A stretch of 43,835 nt of DNA from Candidatus Hydrogenedentota bacterium (GCA_012523015.1 JAAYJI010000236.1:1-43835), one strand, 5' to 3'; counted from the stretch's first letter, positions 1 to 9,029 are shown. The notes: a model not told the origin generated them from the sequence alone. Program-made: numbers and translations.

Positions 1-1271
1 AGGCATAGGAGCGCGAAGCGCGGCAGCTGCAGCGGACGGGCTGTCACGGAGTCTTTGGGTACGGCAAGCAACAACATAGCCAGAACGTGGGGCGTGCTAT
101 GTGAAAAGGAATTGAAAAGACCAAAGACTCCCAAAGTAATCAAAGCGGGCAGTGCGGGGTTTCGTTTTCTAAAAGTTAGGATAAAGAAGACAATCCAGCA
201 GAGGATCCCGGCGATCCCTGTTTCAGACATCCAATCCAAAAGTTCCCCGTGGGCGTGATCGGTATGCAGTTCATTGTGATAATAGGCCGCGCCGCCGGGT
301 GCCCACAATACGCGCCCTTGATAGGAAGGACTCCAGTATGCGAATTGACCGAGTCCTACCCCCAGCCATGGGTGATCCCGGATCATATCCGCGGCGCCTG
401 CCCAAAACCACAGCCGTGCATGACCGCCCACGTCGTCTTCGGAAAAGCTCGCGGCACTGCGCTCATAGAGCTGGGCAGCACTGAGCGCCAGCAGCGCCAT
501 GGCCACGAGAAGAAGCAGGAACAAAGCATTCCGATGTCTTGCGCGCAGCGATCGGCGAAGGCGTTGAATACCACCCGGCAATAAGATGATGGACAGGCCG
601 CCCAGAGCAGCGGCGAGCCAGGCAGAACGGGAGGAGGACACGATCAATGCTGCCAAGAGCAGGGCGAAAACCATGGCTTGAAACAAACTAAAGCCGCGCT
701 TCCTTTTTTTTGATCTAAACCACAGAGAGAGGAACAGTACAAGGGTGAAAGCCGTATAGCCGCCCAACAAATCTTGATTACCGAAAACCGAATAGGCAGG
801 CTGGTCGTAGCCGGGAAATACGGGCAGGAGCAAGGTTATCAAACCCGCGTATTGCAGTAGGGCCAGGGCGCTTACTGCCGCTCCCGCTCCGAGAATCGTG
901 TTATAGAGCCAGCGCCTGCCGCCGAATACATCGAAATTAGCGAGGATAAGAGCGGCAGCCGTCAGGATCAGGAGCCAACGAATTATATTTTCCAGCAAAT
1001 AGGAAGGGACTTGTGCCGTCACCATACCGGAGACTCCCCAAATAAGGAGTCCTAACCACAGGGGCGCAATCTGCAAAAAACCCTTTAGGGACACGGACAC
1101 TTTGCTGCGGTATTGGAGCCATGCTACAAGAGGCAGCCCTATTGCCAGCACCAGATCCTTGGCATGCAAAAAAGAGAGGAGGTGAAAAGACCACGCCAAG
1201 GTTGAGGCAATGATTAATGCGGTCCATGCCGTTGCCGTTCCGTTTTTCAGTATGCGCGTTATAAGCGTCAT
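1..1271 (-). CDS. O-antigen ligase family (Wzy_C-type) membrane protein, 3' end outside the window
   Basis: A continuous reading frame of about 423 codons runs from ATG at 1271 to the window edge without a stop, so the C-terminus is missing. The protein is a chain of hydrophobic helices. Around residue 285 it has the segment GHARLWFWAGAADMIRDHPW, followed by GVGLGQF and then HTDHAHGELLDWMSETGIAG. The H-A-H-x-E-L-L...E-x-G-x-x-G pattern in a large periplasmic loop is typical of O-antigen ligases and related polymerases, which join undecaprenyl-linked glycans to lipid A core or to proteins. Family members are hard to tell apart (WaaL, Wzy, PglL-like oligosaccharyltransferase), so the substrate is unknown. 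An in-frame stop lies three codons before the ATG, which fixes the start; the Shine-Dalgarno (SD) is poor. It is divergent from pgsA. Confidence 0.85.
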   Translation of the reverse strand, partial: MTLITRILKNGTATAWTALIIASTLAWSFHLLSFLHAKDLVLAIGLPLVAWLQYRSKVSVSLKGFLQIAPLWLGLLIWGVSGMVTAQVPSYLLENIIRWLLILTAAALILANFDVFGGRRWLYNTILGAGAAVSALALLQYAGLITLLLPVFPGYDQPAYSVFGNQDLLGGYTAFTLVLFLSLWFRSKKRKRGFSLFQAMVFALLLAALIVSSSRSAWLAAALGGLSIILLPGGIQRLRRSLRARHRNALFLLLLVAMALLALSAAQLYERSAASFSEDDVGGHARLWFWAGAADMIRDHPWLGVGLGQFAYWSPSYQGRVLWAPGGAAYYHNELHTDHAHGELLDWMSETGIAGILCWIVFFILTFRKRNPALPALITLGVFGLFNSFSHSTPHVLAMLLLAVPKDSVTARPLQLPRFALLC

Positions 1272-1403
1272 CCTTGTTTATCCCGCGGGATCTCCCGTTT
1301 ATCTGATGAGAAAGAGCAGCTCAAACAACTGCTTGACAAGACGTTACCACAGGCTCTCAATCCTGTGCAATTCCTTCTTGATTGCTAAAAGTTTCGGTGA
1401 CGG

Positions 1404-1434
1404 TTGGTTATAGGAGTCGTAATTTTGCTAAGAT
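1404..1434 (+). promoter_or_regulatory. Possible extended -10 promoter of pgsA giving a near-leaderless mRNA
   Basis: TGCTAAGAT at 1426-1434 is an extended -10 element. A weak -35 (TTGGTT, 1404-1409) lies 19 bp upstream. Transcription would begin around 1441, two or three bases before the ATG at 1444. No Shine-Dalgarno stands in the usual place; AGGAG at 1412-1416 is too far away. A second -35-like TTGACA is at 1333-1338 but has no good -10. Confidence 0.35.
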
Positions 1435-1443
1435 ACAGCCATT

Positions 1444-2055
1444 ATGAATTTACCCAACCTTTTAACAATTGCCCGCTGTATTTTAGCCGCTTTTTTTGTT
1501 TTGTGCATGTCTTTTGATCATGTTGGCTGCTACACGATTGCGTATCTATTATTCATCGTGGCGTCCATCACCGATTATTATGACGGTAAGATTGCACGGG
1601 AACAAAATCTCGTCACCAATTTCGGAAAATTGCTTGATCCGGTGGCGGATAAGATCTTGATGGTCTCGGCCTTTATCATGCTCATGGGCGTGCCCGATCT
1701 CTTTATTCCCGGCTGGGCGGTCATCGCGATTCTCGCCCGCGAATTCCTCATTACGGGCGCCCGCTCTTTGGCCGCTACGGAAGGTGCCGTTATCCCTGCC
1801 AATATGTGGGGAAAAGCAAAAACCGTACTTCAAATGACCTATGTGTTTGTGGTCATGGCGCTGCTCCTTTTGTGGCGATTCGCCTGTCTATCCCCTGCGC
1901 TGTTTGATAGACTTCCGGGCAGCCGAGAAAACTATGCGACGGCGCTGCAATACATTTCGCTTGTCGGTATTATTTTGGTTGCAGCCTACACCATTTCTTC
2001 CGGTATTCAGTTTTTCTGGGCAAATTGGAAGGCGTTAAAGCTTCACCAAATCTAG
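1444..2055 (+). CDS. pgsA: CDP-diacylglycerol--glycerol-3-phosphate 3-phosphatidyltransferase
   Basis: This 203-residue membrane enzyme belongs to the CDP-alcohol phosphatidyltransferase family. It joins glycerol-3-phosphate to CDP-diacylglycerol to make phosphatidylglycerol phosphate, the first committed step to phosphatidylglycerol and cardiolipin. The family signature DGxxARx8GxxxDxxxD is complete: D47, G48, A51, R52, G61, D65 and D69. Hydrophobic helices surround it (about residues 8-42, 75-90, 120-145, 165-190). Length is normal. The start MNLPNLLTIAR is the usual N-terminus of the family even though no Shine-Dalgarno is visible. alr follows after 15 bases on the same strand, so the two are probably cotranscribed. 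The family also contains PssA and cardiolipin synthase-like enzymes; the short length and N-terminal MNLPN favour PgsA. Confidence 0.93.
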   Translation: MNLPNLLTIARCILAAFFVLCMSFDHVGCYTIAYLLFIVASITDYYDGKIAREQNLVTNFGKLLDPVADKILMVSAFIMLMGVPDLFIPGWAVIAILAREFLITGARSLAATEGAVIPANMWGKAKTVLQMTYVFVVMALLLLWRFACLSPALFDRLPGSRENYATALQYISLVGIILVAAYTISSGIQFFWANWKALKLHQI

Positions 2056-2070
2056 TGAAAAGTTTGATCT

Positions 2071-3213
2071 ATGTCCCGTAATGCCAATTCCAGAGTGATC
2101 ATTGACCTTGACGCCTACCGTGCGAATCTTGCGTTTATCCGCAAAGTCGTGGGCAATACGGTTCGTATGATCCCGATCGTCAAAGCCAATGCCTACGGAC
2201 ATGGTCTCCGCGCCATCGCCGAAGCGGCCGTCGACGAAGGCGTGGCTTTGATAGGCGTTGCCACCGTCGATGAAGGCCTCTATCTGCGCGAGAGCGGCAT
2301 GACAGCGCCCATACTCGTTATGTTACAGCCGCCCCGGCGCGCTTTAGAAGACGCCATTAAAAACAAGCTCACCCTGATGGTCGCTGACAAGGGCCTTGCC
2401 GACGATATCGGCGCCATCGCCTACGCCATGAATCAAGTCGTCCCCATCCATTTCAAGATCGACACGGGCATGGGTAGACAAGGCATTTGGCACGATGAAG
2501 CGAATGCGATGCTGCAGCATATCAAACACATTACCAATATTGATATTCAAGGGATTTGCACCCATTTCCCCTCCGCAGACATTGAGGAAGATTCTTTCAC
2601 CTTAAATCAGATTAAAGTTTTCAAGCAATTGCTCAAGCAGCTGCAAAAACTTGGTTTCCCTTATGAAATCGCCCACGCTGCCAATAGTGCAGCCATTGTC
2701 AATTATCGGGACAGCTATTTTGACGCGGTACGGCCCGGATTGATCTCTTATGGTGTGTGGCCCTCGAAAACCGGAATAAAAGAGGAATTGCTTAAGCGAG
2801 TCTTGCGTTGGGAAACCAATATTATCCAACTCCGTGAACTGCCTCCGCAATCAAACATCGGCTATGACCGAAGCTATACCACCTATGGCCCCACGCGTAC
2901 GGCAATCCTGCCCGTAGGTTATGCCGATGGATATCCTTATCGATTGGCGAATAAGTCCGATGTTCTGATCCGTGGGAAACGCTGTCCTGTGCGCGGCGCC
3001 GTATCTATGGATCAAATAGTCGTCGATGTGTCTGCGCTGCCCCGCGTATCCCAAGGGGATACGGCTATTCTCATTGGTAAAGACAGAGACATGGAAATCA
3101 CGGCGGAAGAATTGGCACAGAAAGCCGGGACCATTCCCTACGATATTCTCACCGGAATAGGGCCGCGGGTTTGTCGCGAATATATACAGCAAAGCAAGGA
3201 TAAGCAGGACTAA
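2071..3213 (+). CDS. alr: Alanine racemase
   Basis: This 380-residue PLP enzyme interconverts L- and D-alanine and supplies D-alanine for peptidoglycan. The PLP lysine is K38 in the motif IVKANAYGHG near the end of the first barrel strand. The barrel continues through FKIDTGMGRQG, GICTHFPSAD, HAANSAAI and DAVRPGLISYG. The C-terminal beta domain has the catalytic tyrosine region IGYDRSY, then LPVGYADGYPY and PVRGAVSMDQIVVDV, the last of which shapes the substrate entry. Length and domain order are those of typical bacterial Alr. It sits between pgsA and a NYN nuclease gene with gaps of 15 and 9 bases, so a three-gene operon is likely. I see nothing abnormal in the sequence. Confidence 0.96.
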   Translation: MSRNANSRVIIDLDAYRANLAFIRKVVGNTVRMIPIVKANAYGHGLRAIAEAAVDEGVALIGVATVDEGLYLRESGMTAPILVMLQPPRRALEDAIKNKLTLMVADKGLADDIGAIAYAMNQVVPIHFKIDTGMGRQGIWHDEANAMLQHIKHITNIDIQGICTHFPSADIEEDSFTLNQIKVFKQLLKQLQKLGFPYEIAHAANSAAIVNYRDSYFDAVRPGLISYGVWPSKTGIKEELLKRVLRWETNIIQLRELPPQSNIGYDRSYTTYGPTRTAILPVGYADGYPYRLANKSDVLIRGKRCPVRGAVSMDQIVVDVSALPRVSQGDTAILIGKDRDMEITAEELAQKAGTIPYDILTGIGPRVCREYIQQSKDKQD

Positions 3214-3222
3214 AGCGCTGCC

Positions 3223-3804
3223 ATGACAACAACCCGCTATTTCATCGACGCCTTTAATATCCTGCATGCCTCGGCACGGTTGCGTAAAGAAGCGGCTCAT
3301 GATCTTGAACGGGCAAGAGATATCCTCCTGGAACAGGTGCAATCTTTCGCCATGAATGGTGACTGTGAAGTAACGGTCGTTTTTGACGGAAGGCAACAAC
3401 AAGATTATTCACCCGCCCAGTCTCAGGGAAAAGGCAGCATGACGTTTCTTTTTTCGCCGCCCCAAACCACGGCCGATTCCGTCATCGAAAGGCTTATTTA
3501 TCAGGCTTCGGATCGTATTCATTGCATCGTGGTGAGTAATGACCGCAGCCTGCGCAGTCAGTGCCGCGGTATGGGCGCTCTCGTCATGGAATCCGATTAT
3601 TTCCTTGAATCTATTGTTCGGATTGAGAAAAGTGCTCTCGAAAAGATTCAAAAAAAGAAGCCTTATCGCGCAAACTTGATCCAGGATCAATTGAGCAGCT
3701 CTTCTCTACAAGTTCTCGCCGGTGTGCGGGAGCAACTGCTTAAGAAAGCAGCGGCAGCGGAGAAGCGCCGGAAACAGCCCTCCTCCCAATCCTCCAGATC
3801 TTAA
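3223..3804 (+). CDS. NYN-domain (YacP/Rae1-like) RNA-binding nuclease
   Basis: This 193-residue protein has a PIN-like NYN fold of the YacP/Rae1 group. Signs are FIDAFNIL near the N-terminus (acidic D9), VVFDGR around residue 50, the diagnostic FSPPQTTADSVIERLI, and VVSNDRSLRSQCRGMGA, which carries a further acidic residue. Bacillus Rae1 is a ribosome-associated endonuclease that cuts some mRNAs during translation; whether this homologue does the same is inference from the family. The C-terminal 35 residues are Lys/Gln/Ser-rich and look flexible. It starts 9 bases after the alr stop with no strong Shine-Dalgarno, which suggests translational coupling. Confidence 0.82.
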   Translation: MTTTRYFIDAFNILHASARLRKEAAHDLERARDILLEQVQSFAMNGDCEVTVVFDGRQQQDYSPAQSQGKGSMTFLFSPPQTTADSVIERLIYQASDRIHCIVVSNDRSLRSQCRGMGALVMESDYFLESIVRIEKSALEKIQKKKPYRANLIQDQLSSSSLQVLAGVREQLLKKAAAAEKRRKQPSSQSSRS

Positions 3805-3880
3805 CCGAAAAGAAGGCGTCGCCGAGGTACAAATCGCAGCAGCTCCACCCGAAGTGAGGATGTGTAAACATTCCCTTGTG

Positions 3881-4876
3881 TTATAACAACGATGCGAGCG
3901 CGTTGAGACCGAGATCATGGAGCAGCCCGTTAGAGGCAAAAAGACCTTCGTTGGCGTTGAGCCGTTTCCCTTGAGAGAAGTCCAAGGTCTTGCCCTTTAA
4001 ATCGGTTATCCTGCCGCCTGCCTCTTCGAGTAGGAGTGAGCCCGCCGCTTGATCCCAAATACACTCACGATAATCGGGCTGAGCAGGGGATAAGAGGCGG
4101 AACAACATTTCAGCGCCTCCCGCGGCCATGAAGGTATATTTTGCTTGGCTGTCCATAGGCAGGTGCCGTTCCTGCGTGATACCGAGCAATTGCCCGAGCT
4201 TTTCCATGGCAGTTACATCGGTGTGGGCTCCTTCATAGGAGCGCATAAGCCGTGCCTCGCTCAAATTGTCGCAAGTGGAAACGCGCATTTCAGTGACGGA
4301 TACATGGTTGTCATTCGACGACGTATACCAAGCGTTGTGTCCCCGCCCTGCCACAGCGACGATTCCCCCGCCTGTGTCGGATGAAGGGTCCTGTAGATCA
4401 AGGACAGGGCAAGCCAAGCCGCCGTAAACAACCGTTCCGTTGCGAATACATGCCAAGGCAATGGCGTATTGTCCGCCTCGGATATAACCTTTGGTTCCGT
4501 CAATGGGATCCAGCGTCCAGAAGTTATCATTAGGCGCGCCCGCGCCGCCGTCGATCCAATCGCAGAGGGCGTTGCCGTTTACCTCGGGAATGAAAGGGCT
4601 AAGGTGGTGCACAATCGTGTCAAGGAGTGCACGGTCTTCTCCGTTGCGCAGGGCTTGCGCGCCTTCCTCGCCAACGAGTACAGCGCCGGGAAAGGCGGCT
4701 TGCAAGCGATACGATGCCAATGCTTGTACGGCGAAGTCTGCAGCGGTCACCGGTGATCGGTCACTTTTAGATAGGCTGCGCAACTGCCCATCTTCCCGTA
4801 TTGCTTGGGCAAGGGCGGCGCTTTCATAGAGCAGCCTTTCAATGAATAGAATTTCTGACGGGGCATCAGGAAACAT
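3881..4876 (-). CDS. 3'(2'),5'-bisphosphate nucleotidase, HAL2/CysQ type
   Basis: This 331-residue Mg2+-dependent, Li+-sensitive phosphatase belongs to the inositol monophosphatase superfamily. KSDRSPVTAADFAVQAL at about residues 37-53 is the HAL2-type opening motif. GEEGAQ holds the first metal-binding acids (E70, E71), and LDPIDGTKGYIRGGQYAIAL around 122-141 holds D123 and D126. The last metal/substrate acid lies in WDQAAGSLLLEEAGG. The DGTKG variant, rather than the DGTxN of inositol phosphatases, points to hydrolysis of PAP/PAPS-like nucleotides in sulfur metabolism. No sulfate-assimilation genes are adjacent. The start at 4876 has a good Shine-Dalgarno (AAAGGAAG). It converges with the NYN gene across 76 bases that show no clear hairpin. 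Confidence 0.87.
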   Translation of the reverse strand: MFPDAPSEILFIERLLYESAALAQAIREDGQLRSLSKSDRSPVTAADFAVQALASYRLQAAFPGAVLVGEEGAQALRNGEDRALLDTIVHHLSPFIPEVNGNALCDWIDGGAGAPNDNFWTLDPIDGTKGYIRGGQYAIALACIRNGTVVYGGLACPVLDLQDPSSDTGGGIVAVAGRGHNAWYTSSNDNHVSVTEMRVSTCDNLSEARLMRSYEGAHTDVTAMEKLGQLLGITQERHLPMDSQAKYTFMAAGGAEMLFRLLSPAQPDYRECIWDQAAGSLLLEEAGGRITDLKGKTLDFSQGKRLNANEGLFASNGLLHDLGLNALASLL

Positions 4877-4920
4877 GACACTTCCTTTGTAGAGGATTAC
4901 ACAGCGACGATGAAAAAAAC

Positions 4921-4940
4921 ATTATACCCCGTTGCAGGGG
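4921..4940 (-). promoter_or_regulatory. Candidate -10 box with dyad upstream of the HAL2-type phosphatase
   Basis: On the minus strand TATAAT occupies 4921-4926. Directly upstream, CCCC (4937-4940) and GGGG (4927-4930) form a short dyad inside the promoter spacer. No convincing -35 is present, so an activator or the dyad itself may matter. The element lies about 45 bases before the start codon. Confidence 0.35.
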
Positions 4941-5066
4941 ATAAGAGAGAATTACGGTATCAAGCCTTATTGCGGGAATGCTTGTTTTGCAGGTATTATT
5001 GATTCTGAAGGGCGGTCTTTTGACTGCGCAGTTCTCGGTCTATAAAAAGAAGTAAGTAGAAAATTA

Positions 5067-5095
5067 TTGACTTTTTTGAGGGCGAGTGATAAGCT
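5067..5095 (+). promoter_or_regulatory. Sigma-70-type promoter of the ankyrin-repeat gene
   Basis: TTGACT at 5067-5072 and TAAGCT at 5090-5095 are separated by 17 bp. The predicted start near 5102 gives a leader of about 55 bases. A weaker alternative, TTGACT (5020-5025) with TATAAA (5041-5046), has only a 15-bp spacer. Confidence 0.5.
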
Positions 5096-5154
5096 ACCCA
5101 CTACCCTCATAAGGATTTTTTTGGTTGTCACCCTTCTTTTTGTTCAAGGAATAG

Positions 5155-7809
5155 ATGATGAGGAAACATCTCTGGATAGCAGGTCTTGCCTGTCTCATAG
5201 TTACGGTGTCTTTCGCGGTGTATGCCCTTGGCGCAGATGCCGCTGCCGGCGAATTGAGAGAAGCTTCGACGCCTCCCGACGCGATAGAGGATACCACCTC
5301 CTCGCAGGAGGTGTCGCTTACAGATACCTTGCTCAGCGTTGCGAAAGCGGGCGAGTTGTACGCGGCGTTGGATATGGTGAAGGCAGGCGCTAAAGATGAG
5401 TTGCGCGATGAAGAGGGCAAGAATGTGCTTCTCATTGCCGCGGAAAATCAGCATCCTGAGTTGGTCCGCGCCCTGCTCGATGGGGGCGACGATTTGATGG
5501 CGCAGGATTTGTTGGGGAATACAGCCTTGCATCTTGCGGTCAAAGCCAATGACGTATACACAGCGGATATGCTTATTGAAGATGGTATTCCACTGAACGC
5601 TGTCAATTCAGAATTTTATTCTCCGCTCCATGTTGCCGCTGCCGCAGGCAGCTTTGACTGTGTCCGCTATCTTGTGGAGCACGGTGCCAACCCGATGGAA
5701 AGTTTTAATGATGCACTCTATTTGCCTGCTTATACCGTTGCCGGTCAAGCGCGACAGTGGGACGTGACCGCTTATTTCCGCGAGCAAGGCGCTGATATGG
5801 GGCCTTTGAGCAATGCAGGGACGGGCGATATCCGCGCCCTGGAAGAATACGTTGAAAATGAGCCCACCGCCCTTTCCATGGCAACCCGTGTGGGGATCAC
5901 CCCATTGCACAGTGCTGTTGGCGGCAATCAAGTGGAAGCGGTGCGCTTTTTACTCGAACATGATGTTCAACCTGCCCCTTCCTATGAAGGGATAACGCCG
6001 CAGATGTCTGCCGTACGTTTAGGCTATACGGAATGTCTGCGAGCATTCTTTGAGTTTGAAGTGACTCCCAACGATCGCGCGCCCGATTTCTATGGGTACA
6101 CCTTGTTGATGCAGGCAACACGGGACGGTAATGTGGACATGATGCAATTTCTGATTGATCAGGGAGCCGATATGGGCTATCCCTCTGTGCGCGGTGATAC
6201 GGCACTTCACGCCGCGGTGGAATGGGATCAGCCGGAGGCTGCCCTCTTTCTGCTTGACCAAGGATTCATTATTGATATTAAGAACGGCAGCGCCTGTTCA
6301 GCGCTGCATCTTGCCGCGGAAAAGAACAAAATAAAGATGGCACGGTTATTATTGGATCATGGTGCCAGCTTGGATATAACGGATAAGCGCCGCTGGACAC
6401 CGCTGCACATCGCTGTGGACAGTAATCATTTGGATATGATTCAATTGCTGCTGAACCGTGGAGCCAACATAAGCGCTCCCGATAAAGTGGGTGATACGCC
6501 CTTGCTTCTTGCGATACAAAAGAAAGAAGAGAAGGCGGCATTGTTGATGATTGCCAAAGATCCCGATCTTTCTGTTGTCAACGAAAAAGGGGAAGGCCCC
6601 CTGTATCTGGCTTCACGGAACGGGCTGTTAAGCGTGGTGAAGTCGCTTTTAGACAAAGGCGCTCCCGTTGATACGGACGACGACCTCGGTCAGACGCCTC
6701 TCTACGCTGCGCTGCAAAAAGATCATTACGAACTTGCCCGTCTATTAGCCGAGAAAGGTGCTGACCTGCATCGGATGAGTAATCTGGGCGAATCGTTGCT
6801 CTTTCCCGCCGCTTACAGTGAAACCGCCGATGCATTGACGTGGCTTTGCGATGCGGGGCTTGATGTCCATATTCGTGCGGAGAATGGGTTGACGCCGCTT
6901 CATATGGCAGCCCGTTACGGATCGGAAGCGCCTGTTATTTTTCTGTTGGAAAAAGGTGTTGAAGTAAACGCGCAAGATGTGGAGGGGCGGACACCGCTGC
7001 ATCTGGCTTCGGGGAGAGGGCACATTATTAATGTGCAGGAATTGGCCAAAGGCGGTGCCGATCTCTTTTTAAAAGATAAAGAAGATCAATACGCCTTGCA
7101 TGCCGCCGCCCGAAACGGCCATTGGGGACCGGTACAATTATTTCTTGTGCGCGGCATTGATATTAATTCGCCTGACATCCATGGAGATACGGCGCTGCAT
7201 TTGACCGCCCGCGGCGGCTTCCATCGTACAGCGAAACTGCTGCTCGTTCGCGGCGCTGACTTTACACTGTTGAACAAAGCGGGGGAGACGCCTTTGGTAT
7301 CGGCGATGAACGCTTTTGCCACGTTGGACGAAATGGAGGAGCTCAGCTCGTCTCAGTTGGCGAGCAAAAATGCGCTGCGCAGCACCGTCCTCTTTTACGA
7401 AGCGGTCGTGATTGACGAATATCGTAATGCTGTGGAGCGGTCGGATGTAACGTTTTTGAAGCGATTGCTTGCCGTCTATGAAGACTACAAGGACGCGGCA
7501 TGTTTCGGGTGCACGCCCGTGTATCGTGCCGTGCGCAAAAAAGATCTGCCCGTCCTGCAGCTCTTATTGGATCACGGCGCAGATCCTTCTTTATGCGCTT
7601 TGAGTGATGGCAGCCAAAGCCCGCTTCACCTTGCCGTACACGCTCGCAATGCGGATCTTGTGCAAGTCTTATTGGATGCCGGAGCGCCGGCGGATACGCC
7701 TGATGGGCAAGGCATGACCCCTCTAGATTTGGCAAAAAAAGAAATTCTTCCGGAAATTGCAGCGCTTCTTAAAAATGCAGGAGATACCCACACAACTGAA
7801 GAGGAATAA
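5155..7809 (+). CDS. Large secreted ankyrin-repeat protein
   Basis: This 884-residue protein begins with a signal peptide: MRK, a hydrophobic stretch to about residue 24, then an ALG-ADA-like cleavage site. After a short linker, about two dozen ankyrin repeats of roughly 33 residues fill the rest. Typical units read G-x-TPLHxA...G...VxxLLxxGAD, for example GLTPLHMAARYGSEAPVIFL and GRTPLHLASGRGHIINVQEL. Ankyrin solenoids bind proteins; no catalytic domain is visible. The repeats have diverged, so this is an old array rather than a recent expansion. Start may be ATG 5155 or 5158; CAAGGA at 5145-5150 suits 5158 slightly better. The next gene, a membrane metallopeptidase, starts one base after the stop, so the two products probably work together. 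Partner and function are unknown. Confidence 0.9.
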   Translation: MMRKHLWIAGLACLIVTVSFAVYALGADAAAGELREASTPPDAIEDTTSSQEVSLTDTLLSVAKAGELYAALDMVKAGAKDELRDEEGKNVLLIAAENQHPELVRALLDGGDDLMAQDLLGNTALHLAVKANDVYTADMLIEDGIPLNAVNSEFYSPLHVAAAAGSFDCVRYLVEHGANPMESFNDALYLPAYTVAGQARQWDVTAYFREQGADMGPLSNAGTGDIRALEEYVENEPTALSMATRVGITPLHSAVGGNQVEAVRFLLEHDVQPAPSYEGITPQMSAVRLGYTECLRAFFEFEVTPNDRAPDFYGYTLLMQATRDGNVDMMQFLIDQGADMGYPSVRGDTALHAAVEWDQPEAALFLLDQGFIIDIKNGSACSALHLAAEKNKIKMARLLLDHGASLDITDKRRWTPLHIAVDSNHLDMIQLLLNRGANISAPDKVGDTPLLLAIQKKEEKAALLMIAKDPDLSVVNEKGEGPLYLASRNGLLSVVKSLLDKGAPVDTDDDLGQTPLYAALQKDHYELARLLAEKGADLHRMSNLGESLLFPAAYSETADALTWLCDAGLDVHIRAENGLTPLHMAARYGSEAPVIFLLEKGVEVNAQDVEGRTPLHLASGRGHIINVQELAKGGADLFLKDKEDQYALHAAARNGHWGPVQLFLVRGIDINSPDIHGDTALHLTARGGFHRTAKLLLVRGADFTLLNKAGETPLVSAMNAFATLDEMEELSSSQLASKNALRSTVLFYEAVVIDEYRNAVERSDVTFLKRLLAVYEDYKDAACFGCTPVYRAVRKKDLPVLQLLLDHGADPSLCALSDGSQSPLHLAVHARNADLVQVLLDAGAPADTPDGQGMTPLDLAKKEILPEIAALLKNAGDTHTTEEE

Positions 7810-7810
7810 G

Positions 7811-9022
7811 ATGGAAGAAGAACACTCAGAAGAAACGGCCGTTCCGCAGCCGCGGAGGTCATTGCGCAGACATGGTCTTTTTATTCTTATGTCTTTGGTT
7901 CTTTGGGTACCTCTTGGGTTGTGGTACTTTTTCCAACCTGCTCCGGCTGTCGTCGAAAAGCTCTATAGTTGCGGCTTCTACCCGGTTATGGCAAAGCTCA
8001 TTATACCGGTGACCTCGTCGTTTCCTTTTTCCTTATCTCTCCTTATGGTCGCCGCAGCGCCCTTTTTATTCATCGTGCTGTGGATCCTCGCTTGCGTTAT
8101 GGGCTACCGGCGGCATCAGCGTTTTCGCTGGCGGGGACTGTTGTGGGGGCCCAAATGGCTGCTCTTTGTTATTCCGCTTATCTGGCTTTGGTTTTTAATT
8201 TTTTGGGGCATGGGCTATGCCCGTCAACCCATTGAAGAACGCTTAGCCTTTGACGGGGAAGCAGTGTCTGCAGAAGAATTGGCCTCTATCAAGGAAGGGC
8301 TTTTTCAGGTGATTGATCGCGACCAGCCGCAAGAGGACTCGGATCGAAACATTGCTGAGGCGCTCGCCTCTGTGTCCAAATCCATGGAGCAGATGGTGAA
8401 CGGTTGGGAAGGTAGTTCAAAACGTATTCCAAGACGTGTTAAGGCGACGCCGCCGGGGTTGCTGCTCATGAACGGCACCTCTGGTGTTTGTGCGCCTTTT
8501 ACGCTGGAGCCTCATGTAGATGGCGGCCTTCCCGACACATGGTTTGTATCCGTAGGCGCTCATGAGCTGGGCCATATTGCGGGGGTTTGTGATGAAGGGG
8601 AAACCAATCTGATTAGTTATATTGCCGGGCTTCAGGCCGATCATCCCTATGCACGCTATGCCGTGGCATTAACCGTCTACGTGAGTGTCGCCAACCAGTT
8701 GACTGCTGAAGAGCGTAAAGAGGCGATAGCCAGACTGCCGGAACAGGCACGTGCGGATATCCAAGCTGCCCATGAGGCAGGACAGAAGTATCGTATTGAC
8801 TGGTTTCAGAAATGGAGTTGGCGCGCCTACAATCATTATCTAAAATCTCAGGGAGTTCGGGAAGGGGTACGCAGCTATGGGCGTGGCACGCAGCTTTTGG
8901 TTCAGGCGTGGCGCAGCGGCTATCTCACGCTGCCTGAGTCTCCTTCGTCATCAGCAGCGGCAGAGACCGAGGAAGAAGAGTTGACCGCGGCGGAAGTGGA
9001 GTCAGCTTCCATGGAATTATAG
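7811..9022 (+). CDS. DUF3810-type membrane zinc metallopeptidase
   Basis: About 403 residues from ATG 7811, chosen because GAGG just upstream gives a good ribosome site and it follows the ankyrin stop by one base. Hydrophobic helices lie near residues 19-38, 70-95 and 110-135, followed by a soluble domain. Around residue 251 it has HELGH, preceded by SVGA and followed by IAGVCDEGETNLISYIAGLQ. Together these form an HExxH zinc site with a downstream glutamate, the pattern of the poorly characterised DUF3810 family. Catalysis at the membrane, with the active domain probably outside the cytoplasm, is inference. The C-terminal 35 residues are acidic and Ser/Glu/Ala-rich. Coupling to the secreted ankyrin protein suggests that one recruits or presents substrates to the other. 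Confidence 0.8.
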   Translation: MEEEHSEETAVPQPRRSLRRHGLFILMSLVLWVPLGLWYFFQPAPAVVEKLYSCGFYPVMAKLIIPVTSSFPFSLSLLMVAAAPFLFIVLWILACVMGYRRHQRFRWRGLLWGPKWLLFVIPLIWLWFLIFWGMGYARQPIEERLAFDGEAVSAEELASIKEGLFQVIDRDQPQEDSDRNIAEALASVSKSMEQMVNGWEGSSKRIPRRVKATPPGLLLMNGTSGVCAPFTLEPHVDGGLPDTWFVSVGAHELGHIAGVCDEGETNLISYIAGLQADHPYARYAVALTVYVSVANQLTAEERKEAIARLPEQARADIQAAHEAGQKYRIDWFQKWSWRAYNHYLKSQGVREGVRSYGRGTQLLVQAWRSGYLTLPESPSSSAAAETEEEELTAAEVESASMEL

Positions 9023-9029
9023 AAAGACT

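Noticed and set aside
249-584. Plus-strand open frames in the first 600 bases
   Set aside because: The minus strand here encodes an uninterrupted O-antigen-ligase-type protein with family motifs; the plus-strand frames are its shadow.
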